Of a stretch of DNA of 64,000 nucleotides, positions 33,228 to 43,701 are shown piece by piece. Positions within the stretch are counted from its first letter, which is position 1. Each line of letters starts with the position of its first letter. The stretch lies in NCBI RefSeq assembly GCF_902713425.1, contig NC_081244.1, forward strand, positions 5,295,534 through 5,359,533, given 5' to 3'. Under the pieces are notes generated by a model. It was not told the DNA's origin. It saw nothing but the letters and a program-made list of their open reading frames with translations, and made no database searches. Source of the stretch: Acipenser ruthenus (taxonomy: Eukaryota; Chordata; Actinopteri; Acipenseriformes; Acipenseridae). Made by a program: the position numbers and the translations under genes.

Positions 33228-34300
33228 TGCTGAAAGGTGAACTTCCGTCCCAGTTTCAGCTTTCTTGCAGAGGGCAGCAGGTTTTCCTCAAGGACTTCTC
33301 TGTACTTTGCTCCATTCATTTTCCCTTCTATCCTGACAAGTGCCCCAGTCCCTGCCGATGAGAAACATCCCCATAACATGATGCTGCCACCACCATGCTT
33401 CACAGTAAGGATGGTGTTCTTTGGGTGATGCGCTGTTTTGGGTTTGCACCAAACATAACACACTACATTTAGGTGAAAAAGTTACATTTTTAGTTTCGTC
33501 AGACCACAAATCTTTTTGCCACATGGCTACAGAATCTCCTGAGTGTTTTTTTTTGCATGCTTCAACCGAATTTAAGGTTGGCTTTCTTGAGTAATGGCTT
33601 CCTTCTTGCCACCCTACCGTACAGGCCAGAGTGCTTGGGATATTGTTGTCAAATGCACACTTTGACCAGTCTTGGCCATAAAAGCCTGTAGCTCTTGCAA
33701 AGTTGCCATTGGCCTCTTGGTAGCCTCTCTGATCAGTCTCCTTCTTGCTCGGTCATCCAGTTTGGAGGGACGGCCTTATCTAGGCAGGGTCTTGGTGGTG
33801 CCATACACCTTTCACTTCTTAATAATCATCTTGACCGTGCTCCAAGGGATATTCAAGGCCTTTGATCCCCTGATCTGTGCATTTCAACAACTTTGTCCCA
33901 GAGTTCTTTTGAAAGCTCCTTGGTGCTCATGGTTGAGTCTTTGCTTTGAAATGCACTACCCAGCAGAGGGAACCTACAGGAACTGCTGAATTTATCCTGA
34001 AATCAGGTGAATCACTACAATTTAACACAGGTGGAGGCCACTTAACCTGGTGTGCGATCGGTTACACCTGAGCTAATTTAGGATTGCTATTACAAGGGGG
34101 GTGGACACTTATCCAACCAAGCTATTTCAGTTTTTATTTAATTTTCTTTACAGATTTCTAGAATTTTTTTTTTCACTTGGAAGTTGTGGGGCAGGATGTG
34201 TAGATAAATGAAAAAAAACGATTTTAATTCCAGGCTATATAAGGCAACAAAGGGTGAACATTTTGAAAGGGGGTGTAGACTTTCTATAGGCACTCTACAT
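33228..34300 (-). mobile_element. Decayed Tc1/mariner relic
   Basis: Minus strand carries Tc1 transposase remnants in several frames: [15 protein letters not shown], then [20 protein letters not shown] and [16 protein letters not shown], with an HTH part farther right. The right end has a terminal-repeat-like sequence ('gtgtagactttctataggca'). The left end is missing, and it belongs to a different Tc1 lineage from the intact copy at 22284. Multiple stops and frameshifts make it long dead. Confidence 0.85.
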
Positions 34301-34539
34301 AGTGTATTTGTGTGTTTACAGGACATTGTTTACAAAAGTGGTTTAGGCATTGAATTTCAGAATTGGGTAAATAAATAGATACCAATAAAGAATGCATTCT
34401 TGCCAGGAAAGTTTGAAAAGACTTATACCCGATGAGTACTGCAATGGGAATATCGAAATTACTTCAAGCTTGCTTTTATTATTACTAAAGCCAATGAGCG
34501 AAAAACCATGTAACACATAACACAAATAGTCCAGATCGC

Positions 34540-34620
<81 letters not shown>

Positions 34621-34644
34621 TAATAATAATAATAATAATAATAA
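34540..34644. repeat. (AAT)n microsatellite
   Basis: About 105 bp of AAT with one interruption. It is the counterpart of the shorter (ATT)n at 28990-29041 in the other PYRIN copy's flank. Confidence 0.95.
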
Positions 34645-34668
34645 GCAGGAGGTTTGCTTTGATTAACA

Positions 34669-34907
34669 GGCAGCAGTGTGGAGTAGTGGTTAGGGCTCTG
34701 GACTCTTGACCGGAGGGTTGTGGGTTCAATCCCAGGTGGGGGGACACTGCTGCTGTACTCTTGAGCAAGGTACTTTACCTAGATTGTTCCAGTAAAAACT
34801 CAACTGTATAAATGGGTAATTGTATGTAAAAATAATGTGATATCTTGTAACAATTGTAAGTCGCCCTGGATAAGGGTGTCTGCTAAGAAATAATTAATAA
34901 TAATTAA
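34669..34907 (+). mobile_element. tRNA-derived SINE, full length
   Basis: Head GCAGTGTGGAGTAGTGGTTA, B box GGTTCAATCCC, body, and a tail ending 'gtcgccctggataagggtgt' plus AAT units. ATTAACA on both sides looks like the target-site duplication. Copy A's flank (about 28960) has only the empty site, so this SINE arrived after the inverted duplication. Confidence 0.88.
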
Positions 34908-35400
34908 CACCACTGTTACAGTCAATTATGAGATATCAAAAGTCGATATTTTGAGATACTAAGATAAGATTTCATGTTTTTTTTAATGTGCTTCCATTGG
35001 CAGAAATGTAGAACACTGGCATAAAAAGAATACATGTAAACATTACATTTTACCGGTAATTAACACTTAATTTAAAAACAGAACATTCAGTTATAAGGTG
35101 TCTTACCGTTTTTTGTAAACGGAACAATTAATTACATTGAAATATTACAGTAAATGTATTTTTTTGTTGTTTTCCAGGTATTTATCATTAACTTCACTGT
35201 TTCTAACCGTGAAACATAAAACTGTTTTTAACACCTGAAAATTATTGCACATGAATTCCCGTAGTTTTTTTTTTACAGCGTGTAACATAATAACAACACA
35301 GCTTATAAATAAAATATAACATATTTTAAAGTGAAAAATTATAAAACCCTGAGCGTTCGTTCCTTCAGTACAGATATTGCACGCAGCCGCAGGGAGTCCC

Positions 35401-36502
35401 CTAGGATGAGTTGAACTCGTGCTGGTGGAGGATCGTCTGAATGTCAATCATAGCAATGGAGCGCTTCACGGGAGACAGTCGTTTAAGCCTCGCCTGTAGA
35501 CTCATCATGAAGAGCGCAGTCTCATCCTGCTCGCTGTCTTCTGGGATCGGTGAATCCTGAGCACACGCCTCAGAGGGGCTGGTTTCGCTGGAGACTCCGG
35601 GTGCCGGCTTCGTGGGACGTGTGTAAAGGTGTGGTTCTGATTTGATGGACTTCACTTCATCCTCTTCAAATGTGATCAGTCCGCGTGTCCTTTTCTTGCG
35701 TTCTGTAACAATAGTGTAGTATAAATAAGCAAGCGATTGACTTTTTTTGTTGTTGCAAATAAAAGCTCTATACATAACATGTACAATAAAATACCGCGTG
35801 AATTCAAAAATAAAGCGTACCTGCAACGATATATTTTTAGGATGAGACGTCTATGTGTAGGAGAAATATTCGTTGTGTTTTTTTTTTACACCCCAAACAG
35901 CGAAAAGCCAAAAACCTAGCGCTTTTATCAACAGCACAGTCGTCCTTCATAAAGCTGAAGATTACTAAAACACGGCTAGGCATGCAGTTTCCAGCATCAA
36001 ACAAGGCAGGAGACCCACAGAAGCTACTGAAAATCCTGTCCCTCTTCCTCAATGATAAAAGGTCCTGTACTTTAATTGATTTATTTTTGTATTTACTTAT
36101 TTGTAACATTGACCCCTGGTTAAAAGCTATAATAACATGTTATTATACGAGTTCAACCTCATGCTTTACCTTTTATACCAACACATGCAACCTGGTGGTT
36201 CCGGTAATCTCCTTATTAAAACATGTCTTTTTACCTTTCTCCCATTCGGAGTGCAGTTCCTGAGCCACGTTATTGACGTTGCATCTCTTCAGCACCTTGA
36301 CAGCCACCGGCACAGCCTGGATCACAAAATACTGAATCAACAGCTCCACCGTCTCGTCCACGCCGGCTCTCTCCAGGCGGCTCCACGGAATGCGCGTCTT
36401 TTTCATCTTGTAGTCCTTTAGCTTTAAATGGAATCTCTTAAAATCTTTCTTTTTTAAATCTTCCAGGTGTTTTATCAAGATATCTCCAAAGTAACGAGCC
36501 AT
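35401..36502 (-). CDS. PYRIN-domain protein with C-terminal BESS-like motif, copy B (2 exons)
   Basis: Exons 36502-36235 and 35702-35401 on the minus strand have consistent phases and give 189 residues. Exon 1 is the same length as in copy A (268 nt). The PYD differs mainly at its N-terminus (MARYFGDILIKHLEDLKKKD against MAGYSKDLLTEQLGDLGQVD); from DYKMKKTRIPWSRLERAGV onward the two are nearly identical. Exon 2 keeps the RKKRTRGLITFEEDEVKSI segment that copy A partly lacks, then the acidic linker and LFMMSLQARLKRLSPVKRSI (BESS-like). The 532-bp intron probably reflects the ancestral form. Both frames are open, so both may be expressed. Any inflammasome or transcriptional role is unproven. Confidence 0.82.
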
Positions 36503-36724
36503 TGCTGTCGTCTGCTAAAATAAATTAACACATGATATTAGTTATGGCATAGGTGCAGAAAGACGGGCCACGTTCTTTACCTGGTACAGAAAGACAGGCC
36601 ACGTTCTTTACCTACTGCTTTCTTTCCGATGTAGTAGGGTCTTATTATTTTTTTTATAATTCACGTGTATTGTGTTTCTCATATTCATTTTTGATAAATG
36701 TGTATTGCGTGTATATATTATTAT
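36503..36724. other. 5' flank of PYRIN copy B
   Basis: AT-rich sequence with a 43-bp-spaced tandem duplication of 'ggccacgttctttacct' (36565 and 36598). I see no defined promoter element. Confidence 0.4.
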
Positions 36725-37030
36725 ACACACGAGAGGAGGCCATTCAGCCCATCTTGCTCGTTTTGTTGTTAGTAGCTTATTGATCCCAGAATCTCATCAA
36801 GCAGCTTCTTGAAGGATCCCAGGGTGTCAGCTTCAACAACATTACTGGGGAGTTGGTTACAGACCCTCACAATTCTCTGTGTAAAAAAGTGCCTCCTATT
36901 TTCTGCTCTGAATGCCCCTTTTATCTAATCTCCATTTGTGACCCCTGGTCCTTGTTTCTTTTTTCAGGTCAAAAAAGTCCCCTTGGTCGACATTGTCAAT
37001 ACCTTTTAGGATTGTGAATGTTTGAATCAG
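36725..37030 (-). mobile_element. CR1-type LINE 3' end
   Basis: Closely matches 19717-20010 ('cgagaggaggccattcagcc' and onward) in the same orientation and breaks off at 'aggattgtgaatg'. It includes the decayed end of the reverse transcriptase frame and the 3' untranslated part. Confidence 0.8.
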
Positions 37031-37097
37031 AATCAGATTTAGCTCTTAAAGACCTGTTACACCAGCATCTGAATTTGTTAACGAGACCAAAACCACA

Positions 37098-38003
37098 ACT
37101 AACATAATTCGGATCTGATTTAAATATTAAGCTTATGTGTCGATATGACAGTGGCTTAATTACTCACAAAACTCCTATTATACATGTCGGAGTGCATGAT
37201 ATATAACACTGAACTCTCACGTCTCACCGGGTCAGGCAGCAACTGGCTGCTGGCCTGCTAGAGAATGAGAGACAGAACAAATAAGGACAAAGCTCTCAGT
37301 CCAGGTCAGAACCAGGCGGCGTCTCTTAGCTGCTGGACGAACAAGGAGAATGAGAAGACAAACATAAAAGACACTCGATGAGAGACATAAAAGACAAAGG
37401 GATAGATCCGTCAGTAGTGTTAGACTTAGGATAAAGAGTCTCGGGTCACACACAGGCGGAGGGCGGGCGCAAACCCGGGTCCTCTCGCACTGAAGCATAG
37501 CGCCGATACCGCTGTACAAAAGAGCCGGCTCCTTTGCAAGGAGCGTATATCGGGCTCATGTCTCTGTGTGTGATTACGTCACCTACCAGCACTACTGCTG
37601 CCTTCCCCCGTGCACGCTACACTTGCATGACCCGTATATCGGGCTCATGTCTTCGTGAGTGATTACGTCACCTACCATACCAGTCCTAATGCTGCCTTCC
37701 CCCGTGCACGCTCACTATTATCAATCAATCGGTCTTTATTTTATACAGCGCCTTACCATGCGGACCACCATCACAAAGCGCTTTACAAGATGCAGTAACA
37801 GCAAGGAAATACATGATACTTTAAATACAGAGAAATGCATCATACATGATATACAGTAAAAATCAATGCATGATACATTAAATACAGTGGAACATGCATA
37901 ACTAACATAATTCGGATCTGATTTAAATATTAAGCTTATGTGTCGATATGACAGTAACTTAATTACTCACAAAACTCCTATTATACATGTCGGAGTGCAT
38001 GAT
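37098..38003 (+). repeat. 103-bp direct repeats bracketing SINE-like sequence
   Basis: 37098-37200 and 37901-38003 are near-identical 103-bp direct repeats ('actaacataattcggatctg' to 'tcggagtgcatgat'). The 700 bp between contain a tRNA-like segment (reverse of 'ggcgggcgcaaacccgggtc', about 37440-37530), 'gattacgtcacctac' repeats and a MIR/L2-like tail ('acaaagcgctttacaagatg'). Confidence 0.8.
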
Positions 38004-38094
38004 GCGACTTTTATAGCAAATAATAAATATTTTATTTTAAAGTAGCTGATAATTTAAAAGAAACAGGTATAGGCTGTGTTTAAATGTGTGTGTG

Positions 38095-38098
<4 letters not shown>

Positions 38099-38157
<59 letters not shown>
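38099..38157. repeat. (TA)n microsatellite
   Basis: Pure TA run of about 59 bp between the SINE-like block and the imp4 fragment. Confidence 0.95.
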
Positions 38158-38159
<2 letters not shown>

Positions 38160-38553
38160 GCACCTTTGTCTATAGTTCACGTGTGCACGTTCAAAACGCA
38201 TTACAACCCCAATAACAACGGTAACAAACGAGGCTTTAAACCCTTTGATTTAAAACAACTTATAAATGAAACATCCAATTCCCTCAAATGCAAAACTAGA
38301 ACCGATTATTTTAAAAAAAAATAATAATAAAGAAAGAAACAGAAATCCTTACCGATTTAAAGATTCAAAATTGGAAATCCAAACTAAGGGAGCAAACAGC
38401 AGTCGATCTGGTGAGATCGTTGTATTAAATCCGAAGGCGTGGTTACAGCACTGTGACGTATGAAAAATGAAAATGAAAAAGGTGAGTCTAGGACGTGTGT
38501 CTGTAATTAAAATTGCAGTTCAGATTGATTTGTGTAGCTTGACCTGTGTCCAG

Positions 38554-38664
38554 GGGTCAGCTCTCAGATGGACGATGAATACAAGTGGGCGGGTGGTGGA
38601 GTACCCCAAAATCATGGTCACCTCGTCCCGGGACCCCAGCTCCAGACTCAAGATGTTTGCCAAG
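38554..38664 (+). pseudogene. imp4: imp4 exon fragment A
   Basis: Begins after a splice acceptor (tgtccag). It reads SSQMDDEYKWAG in one frame and PKIMVTSSRDPSSRLKMFAK in the next, matching human IMP4 (DDEYRWAGVEDPKVM..., SSRDPSSRLKMFAK), the U3 snoRNP Brix-family protein. One extra base at the WAG/VEDP junction breaks the frame, and no downstream imp4 exon follows. The same break occurs in fragment B at 51431, so the two derive from one damaged copy. Confidence 0.88.
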
Positions 38665-38719
38665 AGAAGGCGTCCTTAAGCTCTTCGGTGGCAGTGAGGA
38701 GAGAGCGCCAACAAAAACA

Positions 38720-38865
38720 AAGGGGGCGCGGTTTTCCGACCAGAGAGAGGCTGCGGCAGGTAGAGGGGGCGCGGTTTTCTGACCAGAGAGAGGCTGCGGC
38801 AGGTAGAGGGGGCGCGGTTTTCTGACCAGAGAGAGGCTGCGGCAGAGAAGGGTCGCGGTTTGCAT
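38720..38865. repeat. 43-bp tandem repeat, about 3-4 copies
   Basis: Units contain 'gggggcgcggttttctgacc' and 'agagagaggctgcggcagg', adjoining imp4 fragment A. They are absent after fragment B, so they expanded after that duplication. Confidence 0.9.
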
Positions 38866-39149
38866 GCCAGCTGCTAGGTCAGTGATAGGTTGGAACAATG
38901 AACGCCCGACCCCACTTAAAAAATGTTTAGTGCTAATTGGTTAAGGAGAAAAGTTACTGGTAACTCCCAGCAGCCCCACTTCCCGCGTCCTGCATGCATT
39001 AGAGGTGGATACTAAATTAATACATAGCGTATGGAAGGAGGGAAAAGGAAAATAAAAACATAAAATCTAATATATTCAGACTATTAGAAAAAGGTGATGG
39101 TTGCAGAGAACCTCATTTAACGCAGGCAAGCGCATCACACAGGGCGAGG

Positions 39150-39610
39150 CAATCCACACACAGGCGGACGGCGGGCGCGAACCCGGGACCTCTCGCATTA
39201 AAGCACCGATACCGCTGTACAAGAGCCGGCTCGCTTGCACGACCCGTATATCGGGCTCATGTCTTCGTGAGTGATTACGTCACCTACAAGTCCTGCTGCT
39301 GCCTTCCCCCGTGCACGCTCACTATTATCAATCAATCGGTCTTTATTTTATACAGCGCCTTTCATAGTGGACCACCATCACAAAGCGCTTTACAAGATGC
39401 AGTAACAGCAAGAAAATACATGATACTTTAAATACAGAGAAATGCATCATACATGATATACAGTAAAAATCAATGCATGATACATTAAATACAGTGGAAC
39501 ATGCATAATGCATGATAGTAGCATAATACATGAAATAGTAGCAACACAGCAGCTAATAGCAGATATCAGGCTTAAAGAGCATGGAAAGCAAGAGAGAACA
39601 GTTGGGTCTG
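39150..39610. mobile_element. Second copy of the SINE-like block
   Basis: Matches 37440-37900 in order: a tRNA-like segment (reverse of 'ggcgggcgcgaacccgggac'), 'tatatcgggctcatgtcttc', 'gattacgtcacctac', 'gtctttattttatacagcgc', 'cacaaagcgctttacaagat'. The end matches 24430-24480. Each tRNA-like head has a B-box-like core, but no confident cloverleaf. Confidence 0.6.
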
Positions 39611-39949
39611 GAAAAGAAAGCGACCCATTGCTAGCTGCTAACCCCACGTCCTTGGTGGCTAGCTAGCTTGTTTCTCAGCTAAATCATTATGAGTGTGTGT
39701 GCGTGTGAGAGAGAGAGAGGCTTTTAACAAACCTTTATTTAGACATTAAGGGTATCATTACAACTGAATAGTGCCCCTTCAATAGTGCAAACACGCAATA
39801 AATTAACATGAAAACCAGTAAACAGCGGCTGTAATCTAGGGCAGTAGCAACACCGGTGGAAAACAGTCTGTACAATACGGGACTAACATTTGCATCGTCC
39901 GATCAGGTGACAGATTTCCCTGCACTCTGACACCTAGGAACCGTCAGTC

Positions 39950-40190
39950 CTGTTAGGAGAGGGACAGCAGAACTAGTTGCCTGCCACAGCCTAAGAGATG
40001 ACACAGACAACAGACACTCTGCACTGGGTTTAGTCATAATTCTTGTTCTTGTGTTACTGTAAATATGAGGGCTAAGATTATTTGTTTACTGATGAGTTGT
40101 GTTGACATTCGTTGTCAAAACTTTATTTATTTTGACATGCCAATAAAGCCTCTTTTGAATTGAGAGAGAGAGAGAGCGAGCTAATCAGCT
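39950..40190 (+). mobile_element. Decayed LINE 3' end with (GA)n tail
   Basis: Aligns by eye with the end of the LINE frame at 15560-15636 ('tgccacagcctaagagatga' against 'tgtcatagcctgagggacag'). It continues through a 3' untranslated region with 'gacatgccaataaagcctct' and ends in 'ttgaattgagagagagagag'. It is older than the 15-kb copy. Confidence 0.55.
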
Positions 40191-40226
40191 AATCACTTCA
40201 ATTTGGCTTTAGGTGACTAAAGCAGA

Positions 40227-40652
40227 ATGGAAGCCAAAAAAAAGAAAGATGGACATAAAGGTGTTTCTTTTTTTTACAAAAAGTCAAAGTGTAAGTAGGA
40301 AGATGTAGTTAAAGTAATAAACACAATTGATAATGATTCTCATAGCAAATGTAAAAATAATGTACTAATGAAGTTAGCGGAGTCATACTTTCTCTCTAAA
40401 CAGCATGCATCAATTTATCATTTTATCAGGCGAATGAAGCAGTGCAGCCTGGTAAAAGCAGTACAGAGGCAGGTGGAGCAACAGGGTCGCAGGTGAGGTC
40501 TGTAATATGATAGTAGACTAATGCAGTATAGTAATACTCAGCAAAATTGCATCAATTTATTATTTTATCAGGTGAATGAAGCAATGCAACCAGGTACGAG
40601 CAGCAGCACAGACACAGGAGAGGCAGGCAGAGCAATAGGGTTGCATGCTAGG
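40227..40652 (+). pseudogene. TTF-finger (hAT-like) gene relic, 5' part
   Basis: An ATG at 40227 opens MEAKKKKDGHKGVSFFYKKS, ending at a donor-like AAAGT/gtaagt (40290). Two exon-like copies of 'gaatgaagcagtgcagcctg' (about 40430 and 40570) follow acceptor-like 'tttatcag'; the second is split by the hAT insertion at 40653. It looks like a host-domesticated or older hAT gene in decay. Splice phases do not all agree. Confidence 0.45.
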
Positions 40653-43600
40653 CAGAGGCGGGTTTGTCAATTTTGTGGCCCCAATCAAAGCTCAGTTTAG
40701 GGGCCCCTCCTTCTCTACCTGTCATGACCATTTTAGCGTTACCACACACATCAGTGTCTGCCACAGTCCTATGTCATTATAAGGGTGGGCTACAGAACCG
40801 ACAGTGCACTTGAACTAAGGTGTTCTCATGTAAGTTAAATAGGAGAGTGAAAGACATTTTCTTACCTTCTAGTAGCTCTTGCTGCAATCAGAATCTAACC
40901 ATCCTGGCTTTGACTTCAGCAAAAGCTTTGATTATGTCCTCCATATTCAATGATCTCCGGACTCTCTGCTCAATAGAGATCATTGCTAAACCATTCAGTC
41001 TTTCCTGGGACATGGTTGACCGCAAGTACGTTTTAATCAGCTTCAAGGAGGAGAAACTCCTCTCACCTGAGGCGACAGTGACGGGCAAAGTCAAGAGTAA
41101 ACGCAGAGCAATGCTCAAATTGCCATACAGCTCCAACAGATTCTCCTTGTAGATGTAATCCAGCATTTCTGCTGGAGAAGAAATGTGACCTGGAAAAGCA
41201 ATGACAGCTGCCCTCACTTCAAGGACCAAGTCCTGGCTGTCAATATCCCCTAGTGTCTGCTCCAGGTTCCTGCATGACTCCTCCAGTGTGAATTCTTGAA
41301 CGGCTTTCTTCATGTTATCTGCTGAATATAAAAATCCAAACAAAGAAAAAAATTGGTCCAGCTGTGTGAACCTCTCACTGACACTATTCAGTGCCATATC
41401 AACCAGGGGAAGGAAAAAATCTTGCTTAAAGCACTGTTCTGGTGTGAAATGAGTTTCCTCTGTGAATTGGCGAGTTGTTCTTCTCTGTCTCTCCACTGGG
41501 AATGTCATGTCTATCTGCATTTTCTCAGCTATTTCTCTTGCATCTATCTGGGTTGAGGCAAGTCCACCATCCCTGTATTCCTGGAGAAACTGTTTAACAC
41601 CATCAGTCTCCCTCTTCACTGTCTCAATTGACACACTGGGGCATTGCAGGAGTTTGCTGACGCGGTTTACCTGATACAACACATTGTACCAGATCACAAC
41701 ACAGAGAATGAACCGCCATGTTGTCAGCTCCTTACACAGGCTCTGTGATGAAGACAATGTCTCCCCATCCTTCTTCTCTGTTGCTTGTTCACTGAGTGTA
41801 GTTAAAGCCTCCACCACTTCAGGCATTTGGTAGCGAAGTGCTTTCACACTGTCAACGCGGCACTCCCATCTTGTTGTTGACAGACTTTTCACTGTGAGCT
41901 TCACATGATTTTGTAGTATTGACCAGCGCTGTACTGAGGAGCTGAAGAGGTTGTAAAGGCGCTGAAGATTGCCGAAAAAACTCACAGAGAGTACAGATGA
42001 CTTGGCTGCATCAGCCACAACAAGGTTTAGTGTGTGACTGCTGCAGGGAACACACATTGTCTTATTGTTCAGTTCCAGCACTCTTTTCTGGACCCCCTGC
42101 TTGTGTCCCATCATATTACTTCCATTATCGTAGGATTGCCCACGACAGTCTGCAATGTTCAATTTCAAGTGGTTCAGCTGCTCAAGGAGGGTATTGCACA
42201 AGCCTTTTCCTGTGGTGTCATCAACACTGATAAACCCAACAACGTGCTCTGAGATGAAGGCCCCCACAGCTGACTCGCAGTTCACAATGCGTAGCACCAG
42301 GGACAACTGTTCTGTGTGGCTGATGTCTGGGGTGCAGTCCATTATGACTGAAAAGTATTTGGCCTCTTTCACTTTCTGCACAATTGCATCACATGTTTTC
42401 TGTCCAACTAATGCAATTAACTCATTTTGGATGGTGTTACTCAAGTAATGATCCTTGATTTCCTTTTTGTCAGTCCTTCTAAGATGTTCGCTCATTATGG
42501 GATCAAACTGTGCCATCAGCTCTATCTGTCCAAGGAAGTTGCCATTATGGGGCTCAAAAAGTTTATCTGAGTGTCCTCTTAATGCCTGGTTGCGTTCTGC
42601 TAAATGGCAAACAATGGCAATTATTCTGCTTAACACAGCCCTCCAGTGCTGTACTTCCAGGGCCTGTAATTCCTGACTGGCACCATCAATGGTTTTGCCA
42701 GATTTCAGCCGTTCATCTAATTCCCGCCAGCTCTGCATAGTGGCACGGTGCGATTTGCCCTTTTCATGCTCTTTCAAGTGGCTATGAAGATTTATCCACG
42801 ATCGAAATCCACTGCTGCTAAGAGCATATCTGATCCCTCTTTCAAACAGCTTGCAGCAGAAACAAAATACAGAATCACTGCTCACTGAGTAAACTAACCA
42901 CTTTCGATGTATTTTCTCTCCGTTTTTCATTTTCTTTTGGTAATTCTCTTCAGTAAAACGACGTGGGACATTGTCATCGTTTTGTGGGAAGTCAAAATCC
43001 TTAATTTGAACTGGCCCCCTTATGATCAACTGACATTTATTTTGGTCGGTAAGCTTGTCTGGCCAAAGCGCTGGGTCGTCCGAGAGAATGACAGTTTCAC
43101 TCACCACCGGGTCATGTTGTTGCGAGGATTCGGGCGAGGCCTCGGCAAGTTCTGCGGCAGATGGAGCTGCTTCCTCTGAGCTCGTCGCTATAACGTTATC
43201 CGGTAGGTCTGTGCTAACGGTGCTGCTGCAACAGGCTGAGGTGGTGGCATCACGAGGAGGACAAACATTTCCCACCTCCTCCTCGTCGGATGATTCCTTT
43301 GCAGTGTTACTCTTAAAGAAACTAGTGAGCTTCTGCAAACTTTCCTGTTGAGTTTTTGATTCTTTTATCTTTTTTCGTTTTTGAGCTCCGCTAGGATACG
43401 TGCGCTTCATTTTGCTTGATTTCACTGACACAAGCTGGCCTAGTTACGGTAGCTCAAATGTGTCATGACGTGCGCTGAATGAAATTACCTTTTGTAAATA
43501 TATAGAAGTGCAGACAGGGTGTGTGTGGTCTATGAAATCAAATGTGTATATTATTTTACTTCAACTGAGAAAATAAGGATTTTGTTGCAATTCAGGCAGT

Positions 43601-43693
43601 AATGTAACACTGCTACTAGGCAGCAGGGGGCCCCCCAGCCCCGCGGGGCCACACGCAATTGCGTGGTTTGCGTGTTGGGAAACCACGCCCCTG
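40653..43693 (-). mobile_element. hAT transposon, apparently complete
   Basis: 3041 bp flanked by a perfect 8-bp duplication ATGCTAGG (40645-40652 and 43694-43701). The ends are CAGAGGCGGGTTT and, inverted, CAGGGGCGTGGTTT, in the usual hAT CAGNG form. The right end adds a GC-rich hairpin-prone segment (about 43620-43690). It carries one long open frame. Confidence 0.94.
40888..43431 (-). CDS. hAT transposase, intact (TTF finger / DUF4371 / hAT dimerisation)
   Basis: 847 residues without interruption. Basic N-terminus (KRTYPSGAQKRKKIK), a Ser/Glu-rich stretch, then a TTF-type zinc finger with VFCFCCKLF, GFRSWINLHSHLKEHEKGKS and H (about residues 190-235). A DUF4371/RNase-H-like core follows, with VIMDCTPDISHTEQLSLVLR, CRGQSYDNGSNMMGHKQGVQ and CSSHTLNLVV. 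The C-terminal dimerisation region is LLLTLPVTVASGERSFSSLK and LIKTYLRSTMSQERLNGLA. It resembles the ZMYM1-like hAT proteins of fishes. It is made on the minus strand and has no introns. With clean target duplications, it may still be mobile. Confidence 0.93.
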   Translation of the reverse strand: MSVKSSKMKRTYPSGAQKRKKIKESKTQQESLQKLTSFFKSNTAKESSDEEEVGNVCPPRDATTSACCSSTVSTDLPDNVIATSSEEAAPSAAELAEASPESSQQHDPVVSETVILSDDPALWPDKLTDQNKCQLIIRGPVQIKDFDFPQNDDNVPRRFTEENYQKKMKNGEKIHRKWLVYSVSSDSVFCFCCKLFERGIRYALSSSGFRSWINLHSHLKEHEKGKSHRATMQSWRELDERLKSGKTIDGASQELQALEVQHWRAVLSRIIAIVCHLAERNQALRGHSDKLFEPHNGNFLGQIELMAQFDPIMSEHLRRTDKKEIKDHYLSNTIQNELIALVGQKTCDAIVQKVKEAKYFSVIMDCTPDISHTEQLSLVLRIVNCESAVGAFISEHVVGFISVDDTTGKGLCNTLLEQLNHLKLNIADCRGQSYDNGSNMMGHKQGVQKRVLELNNKTMCVPCSSHTLNLVVADAAKSSVLSVSFFGNLQRLYNLFSSSVQRWSILQNHVKLTVKSLSTTRWECRVDSVKALRYQMPEVVEALTTLSEQATEKKDGETLSSSQSLCKELTTWRFILCVVIWYNVLYQVNRVSKLLQCPSVSIETVKRETDGVKQFLQEYRDGGLASTQIDAREIAEKMQIDMTFPVERQRRTTRQFTEETHFTPEQCFKQDFFLPLVDMALNSVSERFTQLDQFFSLFGFLYSADNMKKAVQEFTLEESCRNLEQTLGDIDSQDLVLEVRAAVIAFPGHISSPAEMLDYIYKENLLELYGNLSIALRLLLTLPVTVASGERSFSSLKLIKTYLRSTMSQERLNGLAMISIEQRVRRSLNMEDIIKAFAEVKARMVRF

Positions 43694-43701
43694 ATGCTAG
43701 G

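Noticed and set aside
34669-34760. tRNA-like heads of the SINEs taken as tRNA genes
   Set aside because: A and B boxes are present, but acceptor and anticodon stems do not pair and a SINE body follows.
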